Source: an uncultured Candidatus Melainabacteria bacterium (lineage in GTDB: Bacteria; Cyanobacteriota; Vampirovibrionia; Gastranaerophilales; Gastranaerophilaceae). From it: a stretch of DNA of 7,440 bases. The position numbers and the translations under genes are program-made. The first letter of the stretch is position 1, and every line of letters begins with the position of its first letter. Location of the stretch: positions 1-7,440 of the forward strand of contig CALBKW010000046.1 of the NCBI GenBank assembly GCA_937895785.1. The letters are read 5' to 3'. The notes beneath the pieces were generated by a model. It had not been told where the DNA came from and searched no databases. It worked only from the letters and a program-made list of their open reading frames with translations. Shown one piece after another: positions 1-5,358 of the stretch.

Positions 1-221
1 TCACGCGAAAATGGCAATTCCTGCTCTGGAATTGCCATTTCATATTTCAAACGTATAACTTTAGGTATAAAAGTATTGTCAATTTTTATATAGTTATCCA
101 ATGTTTTGATTTTATCTAAACATTCTTCAGCTTTGCCTTTTAATAATAATACAAGAGCTCGTCTCCAAGTTGTTATGTGGAGAGGTTCTTCGTTTGAATT
201 AAGTAAAAGAACTTGTTGCAT
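1..221 (-). CDS. HNH endonuclease family protein, N-terminal part (cut by window edge)
   Basis: An open frame of 73 codons plus two bases runs from the ATG at 221-219 to base 1 with no stop, so the gene continues outside the window. The visible protein begins MQQVLLLNSNEEPLHITTW, followed by RRALVLLLKGKAE (about residues 20-32), then IPKVIRLKYEMAIP and ELPFSR at the cut. This order matches the N-terminal part of the HNH nucleases common in Cyanobacteria and relatives (VLVLN, PLN-TSW-RA, LLLKGKAE, VIRL, P-SR). In those proteins a CxxC zinc site and the HNH catalytic core follow; both would lie off the window, so catalytic competence cannot be judged. The ATG fits the usual family start, and an in-frame TAA lies about 16 codons upstream. 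The ribosome site is weak (GAG, nine bases before the ATG). The gene follows the S1 terminator and seems to have its own promoter. The family is often of unknown cellular role. Confidence 0.85.
   Translation of the reverse strand, partial: MQQVLLLNSNEEPLHITTWRRALVLLLKGKAEECLDKIKTLDNYIKIDNTFIPKVIRLKYEMAIPEQELPFSR
9..40. repeat. Perfect 13-bp inverted repeat inside the HNH gene
   Basis: Bases 9-21 (AAATGGCAATTCC) are the exact reverse complement of bases 28-40, separated by a 6-base loop (TGCTCT). The whole structure lies in the HNH reading frame, in the codons for the segment around AIPEQELPF. The reading frame and family match continue through it, so it is not a gene end. No clear T-tract follows on the minus strand beyond four T's. 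Confidence 0.8.
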
Positions 222-252
222 AAAAAGGCACTCATAATTATCTGTTACAATA

Positions 253-280
253 GTAATATTCCACTTTTAATACTTGTTAA
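253..280 (-). promoter_or_regulatory. Probable sigma70-type promoter of the HNH gene
   Basis: Read on the minus strand, TTAACA (bases 280-275, five of six to the -35 consensus) is followed after 16 bases by TATTAC (258-253, four of six to the -10 consensus). It sits between the S1 terminator and the HNH start codon, where a new promoter is expected. In such AT-rich sequence chance matches are common, so the call is tentative. Confidence 0.4.
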
Positions 281-286
281 AACAGT

Positions 287-324
287 AAAAAACGGAGATT
301 GTAAACAATTTGTTACAATCTCCG
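287..324 (-). terminator. Intrinsic terminator of the ispH-S1 unit
   Basis: Bases 293-304 and 313-324 form a perfect 12-bp stem (CGGAGATTGTAA and its complement) with an 8-base loop. On the minus strand the stem is followed at once by six T's (292-287). It starts 30 bases after the S1 stop codon, a typical rho-independent position. No plus-strand gene approaches it. Confidence 0.92.
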
Positions 325-353
325 CCAACTATCCTTTAATCAACTAAGATTAA

Positions 354-1412
354 TTAGTCTTTTTTCATATCTTTTACGCTTAACGCGATTCTGTGTTCTT
401 GTGGAGTGAATTTTTTGATTAAAACTTCAACTTCATCGCCAACTTTGTATAAGTTGAATGGGTTTGGATTTTCGCCCAACATTTCAGCGATTGGAAGTAA
501 TGCTTCAACTCCAGGGAAGATGTTAATGAAAGCGCCAAATGTAGCAACTTTATTAACAGTACCTTTTACAATTTGACCTTCTTCAAATTTACCTTCGATT
601 TGTTGCCAAGGGTTTTCAGTCATACGTTTTAGAGATAAGCTGATTCTCTTTAATTCTTGGTCAATCTTGATAATTTTAACTTCGATTGAATCACCTAAAG
701 CTAAAACATCTGATGGGTGTTTAATTCTTTGCCAAGAAATTTCAGAGATTGGTAATAAACCGTCGATGCCGTTGATGTCAACAAAGGCACCAAAATCTGT
801 AATTCTTACAACGTTACCTTTTACAACCATATCTTCTTCTAATTTAGAAATTACATCGTCAACAACTTGGTTACGTTGTTCAGCAACTGCTAATCTTTGA
901 GATAAGATTAATTTGTTTTTCTTTGGATCAGCTTCTAATACTTTAACTTCAATTTTTGTATCAACTAAGCCTTCAAATGGAGTTCCTGTTCTTAATTGGC
1001 TTGATGGAATGAAACCTTTTAAGTCAGCAACGTCAACTAAAACGCCACCTTTAACGATTGAAACAACCTTAGCAAGGATTGTGTCACCAACATTTTTAGC
1101 ATCGTTCAATTGAGCCCAAGCTTGTGCATAAGCGATACGTTTTAATGATAATTGCATTGCATCATCATCGTTTTCTTCTTTTAATACATAAAATTCTCTA
1201 ACATCGCCGATTTGTAATTTATCAGCTTCGTCTTGGTTGCCGATTTCTTTGTCTGGTAAGAAAGCTTCTGTTTTAGCGCCTTTTACGCTAACTAAGTAAC
1301 CACCGTTTTCTCTTTTAATTACAGTACCTTCAACGATATCAGCTACTGTGTAAGTTTTAGATAGAGTTTCGTCTAATAACTTTTCAAACTCATCCATTTG
1401 TGCATTTGTCAT
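354..1412 (-). CDS. rpsA: 30S ribosomal protein S1, four S1 domains
   Basis: This 352-residue protein has four consecutive S1 (OB-fold) RNA-binding domains at about residues 24-92, 108-174, 194-263 and 279-347. Domains 3 and 4 are the most canonical: VKGNVVRITDFGAFVDI with GLLPISEISW, and VKGTVNKVATFGAFINI; each ends in an R/KIxLSxK strand. S1 helps the 30S subunit bind and unfold mRNA. Proteobacterial S1 has six domains (about 557 residues), cyanobacterial S1 about three and many Firmicute forms four, so this is a short form. The ATG at 1412 has a near-ideal Shine-Dalgarno sequence (AAGGAGGT, five bases away) and overlaps the ispH stop in an ATGA arrangement, so translation of the two is probably coupled. 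An intrinsic terminator follows 30 bases after the TAA. Another S1-domain RNA-binding protein is possible, but number and spacing of domains favour S1. Confidence 0.92.
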   Translation of the reverse strand: MTNAQMDEFEKLLDETLSKTYTVADIVEGTVIKRENGGYLVSVKGAKTEAFLPDKEIGNQDEADKLQIGDVREFYVLKEENDDDAMQLSLKRIAYAQAWAQLNDAKNVGDTILAKVVSIVKGGVLVDVADLKGFIPSSQLRTGTPFEGLVDTKIEVKVLEADPKKNKLILSQRLAVAEQRNQVVDDVISKLEEDMVVKGNVVRITDFGAFVDINGIDGLLPISEISWQRIKHPSDVLALGDSIEVKIIKIDQELKRISLSLKRMTENPWQQIEGKFEEGQIVKGTVNKVATFGAFINIFPGVEALLPIAEMLGENPNPFNLYKVGDEVEVLIKKFTPQEHRIALSVKDMKKD

Positions 1413-2281
1413 TCCTGACCTCCTTCTATTTTTCTATATACTTTGTCAATTATATTCTGTGGAGTCGATGCCCCTGCTGTAATAGCAATGTTGTTAGATT
1501 CTTTTATTAAATCTTCATAGTCATCTAATTCATCATCTTTTTCAATGTGAATAGTGTTTGTTATTCCTGTTAAAATTTCAGCTAAATGCGTTGTATTTGC
1601 GCTCTTTTTAGACCCCACAACAATTACCAAATCGTTTGTTTGGGCAAGTTCTTTAGCTTCTGTTTGACGCATTTTGGTACTTTGGCATATTGTGTTAACA
1701 AGGTGCATTTCTTTTGAAATTGTAATCAAGTATGAAACAATTTTCTGCAATGTTTCAATGCGTTGAGTTGTTTGAACAACAACTCCAACTTTTTTATGAG
1801 CTTTAATTTGGTCTTCAACTTGTTTTAATTGCTCAATATCGCTAGCTACAAATACTTTGCTTGTAAATTGTTCTGCGTTTGCTTTAATAGCAATAACTTC
1901 TGGGTGATCAGCTTTGCCTACAATAACTACAAAATCACCTTCTTTGGCAAGTTGAATTGCTTGTTGTTGGACTTTTTTTACATCTAAACAAGTTAAATCA
2001 ACTAACTCTAAACCACTATCTTGAATTTCTTTTATAACAGATGGTGATGCACCATGACTTCTGATTACACAAATGCCACTATCTGCTTCTGAAATATCAT
2101 TTATTGTTTTTATTCCTAATTGTTCAAGCTCACTAATTACTTGTGAGTTATGAATTAACTCACCAAGTACGTAAACATTCTTATCTGGATTTTCTTCTTT
2201 TAGCTTTTTTACTGTTTCAACGGCTCTTTTTACTCCGTAGCAAAAACCTGCGTATTTAGCTAAAGTTATATTTTTTGACAA
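1409..2281 (-). CDS. ispH: 4-hydroxy-3-methylbut-2-enyl diphosphate reductase (IspH/LytB)
   Basis: IspH carries out the last step of the MEP pathway, reducing HMBPP to IPP and DMAPP with an iron-sulfur cluster in the cytoplasm. The 290-residue length is usual. The three cluster cysteines are present: C14 (AGFCYGVKRA), C98 (VDLTCLDV) and C199 (NTICQST). So are the substrate-pocket histidines H44 (GELIHNSQV), H76 (RSHGASP) and H126 with the catalytic glutamate in DHPE (E128), and the C-terminal TAGASTP (268-274). The usual SSN phosphate-binding triplet reads SAN (227-229), a mild change. The start is a TTG at 2281-2279, with AGGA eight bases upstream; no ATG lies in frame before the first cysteine, and the protein begins where the family does. 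The TGA stop overlaps the ATG of the S1 gene. A promoter and leader hairpin lie upstream. Confidence 0.95.
   Translation of the reverse strand: MSKNITLAKYAGFCYGVKRAVETVKKLKEENPDKNVYVLGELIHNSQVISELEQLGIKTINDISEADSGICVIRSHGASPSVIKEIQDSGLELVDLTCLDVKKVQQQAIQLAKEGDFVVIVGKADHPEVIAIKANAEQFTSKVFVASDIEQLKQVEDQIKAHKKVGVVVQTTQRIETLQKIVSYLITISKEMHLVNTICQSTKMRQTEAKELAQTNDLVIVVGSKKSANTTHLAEILTGITNTIHIEKDDELDDYEDLIKESNNIAITAGASTPQNIIDKVYRKIEGGQE
1418..1425 (-). promoter_or_regulatory. Strong Shine-Dalgarno site of the S1 gene, inside ispH
   Basis: AAGGAGGT on the minus strand, five bases before the S1 ATG, is close to a full complement of the 16S rRNA 3' end. It lies inside the last codons of ispH, where it encodes part of the terminal EGGQE. 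It decides the S1 start and suggests much higher initiation on S1 than on ispH, whose own start is a TTG with a short AGGA site. Confidence 0.88.
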
Positions 2282-2289
2282 ATAAATTG

Positions 2290-2294
2290 TCCTA
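2290..2294 (-). promoter_or_regulatory. Ribosome binding site supporting the TTG start of ispH
   Basis: TAGGA on the minus strand ends eight bases before the TTG codon. It is the only purine-rich site in the right place and supports TTG as the real start, since the homologous N-terminus (a few residues, then LAKYAGFC) begins directly after it. Confidence 0.65.
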
Positions 2295-2304
2295 CTTTCA
2301 TTAG

Positions 2305-2327
2305 ACTAGAGAGATAAAACTCTCAGT
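2305..2327 (-). promoter_or_regulatory. Leader hairpin at the 5' end of the ispH-S1 mRNA
   Basis: On the minus strand ACT-GAGAG (2327-2320) can pair with CTCTC-AGT (2313-2309 and 2307-2305), with one bulged base at 2308 and a 6-base loop (TTTTAT). If the proposed promoter is right, transcription starts near 2327 and the RNA would begin with this stem. No T-tract follows, so it is not a terminator. It may protect the 5' end or take part in S1 control; both roles are inference. Confidence 0.45.
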
Positions 2328-2333
2328 AATACT

Positions 2334-2361
2334 ATTAAAACATAAAAGTAGAAAATTTCAA
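2334..2361 (-). promoter_or_regulatory. Probable sigma70-type promoter of the ispH-S1 unit
   Basis: Minus-strand TTGAAA (2361-2356, five of six to the -35 consensus) is followed after 16 bases by TTTAAT (2339-2334, five of six to the -10 consensus), which also has an upstream TGn extended -10 element. It lies directly after the terminator of the DHH gene and about 53 bases before the ispH start codon. The -35 box shares bases with the outer end of the terminator inverted repeat. Confidence 0.6.
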
Positions 2362-2403
2362 GCAAAAAAAGAACCTCTTAGCAGAGGTTCCTTTTTTGCT
2401 TGA
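2358..2403 (-). terminator. Long hairpin terminator of the DHH phosphoesterase gene
   Basis: Bases 2358-2378 and 2383-2403 are near-perfect inverted copies (21 bp with one G-T wobble on the minus strand) around a 4-base loop. The GC-containing core is AACCTCT/AGAGGTT, and the minus strand continues with seven T's (2370-2364), giving a standard intrinsic terminator. It begins 12 bases after the TAA of the DHH gene. The outer arms pair an A-run with a T-run, so a form active on both strands is possible, but no plus-strand gene is present to use it. Confidence 0.92.
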
Positions 2404-2415
2404 TTTGCTGTTTTA

Positions 2416-3756
2416 TTAAGCAGCTTTAGCTTCTGATTTTGGAGCTTCTTTAGCTGTTAATTCAGCATCTAACTCTTTTACTAAATCTTTTACCACTTCT
2501 TCAGTTGTTCTTCCGTTTTTAGGAATTTGGAATGCTGCAGCATTTTTGTGTCCACCGCCGTTATATTTTCTAGCGATTTCAGAAACATCGTGGCTACGAC
2601 TTCTGATAGAAATTGCGGCAGCGCCACCAAATTCTGCTACTTTGAAACCAACTTCAACACCTTCAAGTTCAGGTAATCTACCACATACATTCTTTACTGC
2701 ATCTTTACCTTCTTGAGCATAGCCTGCTGTTTTACAAGCTTTTTTAGCTGCTTTGATATCAGCATCTTCAATGATATATGCCACTTTGCCGCTATCAGAA
2801 TATTGAATTTTATCTAATGCTAATTTTTCTGCATCAAGTACAACTTGAGGAGTGTTACCTAGTGCGTTTAGGTTAACTTCACGGTTATTTACGCCAGCTT
2901 TCATAAGTAATGCTGCATCTTCAAATGTAATTGCATCTTTTGCATATTTGAAACAACCAGTATCTGTTAGCATGCCTGTGTACATTGCATCTTTTGTTTC
3001 TTTACGCAAGTTTTCAGGTTTTAAGCCTAAAGGTTCAACAAATTGCATTGCAATTTCTGCGGCTGCAGGTAATGAATCATCAATTAGGTTTGCAGTTCTT
3101 GCAAACTTGTTGTTAAATACTTTACCGTATTTTTCATTGAATTCTTCTTTGTATGGGTGGTGATCAATTTTAAAATTATAGTTAGCTTTGTTAAATACAC
3201 CCTTTCTGTAATCTGGTGCCATTAATTTTGTTTCAGAACAATCGCATGAAATAGCTAAATCATATTTGCCATATTTATTTGCTGCATCTTCAGCTTGTTC
3301 AGGTTTACCTGGTTTATGTACAATTACGTTAACATCAGGGTTTGTATTCAAATAGTCATAGTGTTTTGGAAATTTGTCGCCAAATACGAAAACATCAACT
3401 TTTTTACCAGTTGCTTGGTTAATCAAGTTTGCCATAGCAAATGTTGTACCAAAACTATCGCCATCAGGTGATGTGTGACCTGATACTGCAATTTTTTGAA
3501 CTTTTGGATTCTTTATGATACTTGCCATTTTTTCAATGGTTTCTTTATTTTTAGCTTCTGGTGACCAGCCTGTAAATGAAACTGCTAATGAATTATTTTT
3601 TTGTTTAACAAGACTTCTGCCTAATGCGCTCATTTGATCTAGTGCATTATACTTTAATTCAGGCTTTATGTCTGCTTGCGCATTTTTTACAACAGGTGAT
3701 TTTGTTGTGTATGTGTAACCATTAGTTCTTACTGCATTAATTGCATTAACGTTCAT
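2416..3756 (-). CDS. DHH/DHHA1 family phosphoesterase, NrnA-like, with N-terminal extension
   Basis: The core (about residues 85-425) has the full NrnA-type layout: motif I GHTSPDGDS (93-101), motif II with D172 (ISCDCSE), DHH at 198-200 (KIDHHPY), TDTG at 264-267, then a DHHA1 domain with SIRSRS (383-388) and GGGH (400-403). NrnA-family enzymes use two metal ions to degrade nanoRNAs and dephosphorylate pAp; some relatives cleave cyclic di-AMP products. Which substrate is used here cannot be read from sequence. At 446 residues it exceeds the usual 310-340: about 80 polar residues precede the core, with AVSFTGW at 58-64, and a lysine/alanine-rich tail ends it. No signal peptide or membrane segment is visible. 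The GGGHKNAAAF motif has Ala where Gly is common. GGAG eight bases before the ATG supports the start. It is a single-gene unit between two terminators; I see no convincing promoter in the 48 bases upstream. Confidence 0.88.
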   Translation of the reverse strand: MNVNAINAVRTNGYTYTTKSPVVKNAQADIKPELKYNALDQMSALGRSLVKQKNNSLAVSFTGWSPEAKNKETIEKMASIIKNPKVQKIAVSGHTSPDGDSFGTTFAMANLINQATGKKVDVFVFGDKFPKHYDYLNTNPDVNVIVHKPGKPEQAEDAANKYGKYDLAISCDCSETKLMAPDYRKGVFNKANYNFKIDHHPYKEEFNEKYGKVFNNKFARTANLIDDSLPAAAEIAMQFVEPLGLKPENLRKETKDAMYTGMLTDTGCFKYAKDAITFEDAALLMKAGVNNREVNLNALGNTPQVVLDAEKLALDKIQYSDSGKVAYIIEDADIKAAKKACKTAGYAQEGKDAVKNVCGRLPELEGVEVGFKVAEFGGAAAISIRSRSHDVSEIARKYNGGGHKNAAAFQIPKNGRTTEEVVKDLVKELDAELTAKEAPKSEAKAA

Positions 3757-3764
3757 TTTTTAAA

Positions 3765-3770
3765 CTCCAA
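3765..3770 (-). promoter_or_regulatory. Ribosome binding site of the DHH phosphoesterase gene
   Basis: TTGGAG on the minus strand ends eight bases before the ATG at 3756. It supports this ATG and therefore the view that the unusual N-terminal extension is really translated. Confidence 0.6.
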
Positions 3771-3804
3771 TGTTAAATAAATTGATACTGATATAAGAAC
3801 CCTC

Positions 3805-3837
3805 AAAAAAAAATTTGCCCGCATGGCGGACAAATTT
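3805..3837 (-). terminator. Intrinsic terminator downstream of glgA
   Basis: Bases 3811-3822 and 3826-3837 form a 12-bp stem (one G-T wobble on the minus strand) with a 3-base loop. On the minus strand an uninterrupted run of nine T's (3813-3805) closes it. It lies 61 bases after the glgA stop and about 50 bases before the next gene, separating the two transcription units. Confidence 0.93.
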
Positions 3838-3844
3838 AATAAAA

Positions 3845-3880
3845 TTTTTACAAATGTTAATATTGTAAAAAGTACAATAT
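3845..3880 (-). repeat. Overlapping AT-rich inverted repeats in the glgA 3' region
   Basis: Bases 3845-3853 pair perfectly with 3863-3871 (9 bp, 9-base loop), and 3860-3867 pair perfectly with 3873-3880 (8 bp, 5-base loop). The two stems share bases 3863-3867 and so cannot form together. They lie between the glgA stop and its main terminator. The stems are nearly all A-T, so stability is low. Confidence 0.5.
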
Positions 3881-3898
3881 ATCTAAAGAATTACCCAA

Positions 3899-5344
3899 TT
3901 ATTTTAATAAATCGTGGTATAAATCCATATATTTTTCTGCGCTTACTTTCCAACTAAAGTCTGTTGTCATAGCATTCTTTTGCATTTGTTCAAAGCCTTT
4001 AGGGTCATTTTTGTAAACGCCAATAGCGTAGTATAGAGCTTCTTTCATATCCCAGCCATTATAACGCCAGAATTTAAAACCATTAGCTACTTCTTTTGGT
4101 GTGCCTGTAACTGTGTCATCAAGTCCACCAGTTGCTCTAACAACTGGTAATGAACCATAACGCATTGCAATTAATTGGCTTAAACCACAAGGTTCAAATC
4201 TTGATGGCATTAAGAACATGTCAGAACCTGCATACATTAAGTTAGCAAGTTTTGCATTGTAACCAATTTCAGCTCTAATGTTAGGAGTGCTGTTTGATAA
4301 CCAAATAAATAAATCTTCATAAGCTTTTGCGCCTGAACCTAAGAACACAAAATCTGCAGGCATATTCATTAATTCGTATTGTTCAGCTCTAATTAAATCA
4401 ATACCTTTTTGGTCAACAAGTCTTGAAATTAAAGCTATTAACGGTCTTTCAGGATTGTATTCTAATCCAAAGTGTTCGCAAACAGCCTTTTTGTTTTCTT
4501 GTTTTCTTTTAATTGAACGTGCATCATAGTTTTTAATTAACGCTTTATCTTTTTTAGGATCAAATACTGAGTAATCAATTCCGTTTAAAATGCCATGAAT
4601 TTTGTGTTGGTTCATTCTCAATGTATAATCCATGCCTTCGCCAAATTCTGGTGTTAAAATTTCTTGTGCGTATTTTGGTGAAACAACTAAAATAGCATCA
4701 GAATAGTTAATTGCACCTTTTACCCAGTTAACCATTCCATAATGTTCTAAGCCCCATTCGTTAAATACGATATCTTTTCTCATATTTGCAAAATCTAGGA
4801 TATCTTCATGCCAAATACCTTGGTAAGCAAGGTTATGAATTTGGAAGACTGTTTTTGCTTGATTCCAGAACTCATCATATTTGTAATTTGCTTCAATAAA
4901 CATTGGAATCATTGCAGTGTGCCAATCGTTAACATGAACGATATCAGCTTTAAAGTTTAATGCTTTTGCATATTCAAGTGTTGCAAGTGAGAAAGCAACG
5001 TATCTTTCGTGTTCATATCTAGTATCTAAGTATTTTGGATAAACTTCTTTGAAGCAACCAAAGTACCATTCGTTTTCAATAAAGAATACATTTATTTTTG
5101 TATCAGGTAATTTGCAGTAGTGAAGTTTGAATTTGTGACCTTGATTTCCAAATGTAATCCACATTTCAGAATCTGGGTATTCTTTTATACCAAATTTTTC
5201 CTTATCGATGCTACCGTGTAGTGGTGTAAAGATGGCAATTTCAGCTTTTTTTTCGATGTACTTAGGTAAACTACCCATAACATCAGCTAATCCACCAACT
5301 TTTGAGAATGGTGCAACTTCTGCGGCTGCAAATAATACTTTCAT
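3899..5344 (-). CDS. glgA: Glycogen synthase (ADP-glucose type, GT5 family)
   Basis: GlgA transfers glucose from ADP-glucose to the non-reducing end of a growing alpha-1,4-glucan in the cytoplasm. The 481-residue length matches the bacterial family (E. coli 477). Visible landmarks are the N-terminal KVGGL sugar-nucleotide loop (15-19), HVNDWHT (137-143), ILNGID (252-257), SRLVDQKG with R308 and K313, the catalytic region SRFEPCGLSQ with E384 (381-390), and ATGGLDDT (404-411). Nothing appears truncated, and both Rossmann-like halves of the GT-B fold are present. The ATG has AAGGGGG five bases upstream. The gene starts 14 bases after the stop of the STAND/TPR gene with no terminator or room for a usual promoter between, so they are probably co-transcribed. 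No glgB, glgC or glgP is in the window. A UDP-glucose preference is possible but less likely for this family. Confidence 0.95.
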   Translation of the reverse strand: MKVLFAAAEVAPFSKVGGLADVMGSLPKYIEKKAEIAIFTPLHGSIDKEKFGIKEYPDSEMWITFGNQGHKFKLHYCKLPDTKINVFFIENEWYFGCFKEVYPKYLDTRYEHERYVAFSLATLEYAKALNFKADIVHVNDWHTAMIPMFIEANYKYDEFWNQAKTVFQIHNLAYQGIWHEDILDFANMRKDIVFNEWGLEHYGMVNWVKGAINYSDAILVVSPKYAQEILTPEFGEGMDYTLRMNQHKIHGILNGIDYSVFDPKKDKALIKNYDARSIKRKQENKKAVCEHFGLEYNPERPLIALISRLVDQKGIDLIRAEQYELMNMPADFVFLGSGAKAYEDLFIWLSNSTPNIRAEIGYNAKLANLMYAGSDMFLMPSRFEPCGLSQLIAMRYGSLPVVRATGGLDDTVTGTPKEVANGFKFWRYNGWDMKEALYYAIGVYKNDPKGFEQMQKNAMTTDFSWKVSAEKYMDLYHDLLK

Positions 5345-5348
5345 TTAA

Positions 5349-5356
5349 ACCCCCTT
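5349..5356 (-). promoter_or_regulatory. Shine-Dalgarno site of glgA
   Basis: AAGGGGGT on the minus strand lies just before the glgA ATG, with the G-run five bases away. It sits in the 14-base gap after the TAA of the upstream gene and supports independent, efficient initiation within a shared transcript. Confidence 0.75.
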
Positions 5357-5358
5357 AT

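Noticed and set aside
173..235. Small minus-strand ORF of about 20 codons starting at the ATG at 235
   Set aside because: It overlaps the HNH start in another frame, is very short and has no conserved features; it is not a convincing leader peptide.
667..1113. Two plus-strand open frames (667-900 and 913-1113) opposite the S1 gene
   Set aside because: They lie antisense to well-conserved S1 domains, show no recognisable protein features, and have composition expected of a shadow frame.
2852..3163. Plus-strand open frame of 103 codons opposite the DHH gene
   Set aside because: It is antisense to the DHH/DHHA1 core with its intact motifs, and resembles no family I know.
3757..3804. Promoter for the DHH gene (TTGAGG near the glgA terminator with TATCAA downstream)
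   Set aside because: The spacing is only 13 bases and the -10 match is poor. A promoter must be near, but I cannot place it from sequence alone.
3845..3871. AT-only hairpin as the glgA terminator
   Set aside because: The stem is almost entirely A-T and lacks a GC core; the GC-containing stem with nine T's at 3805-3837 is much the better terminator.
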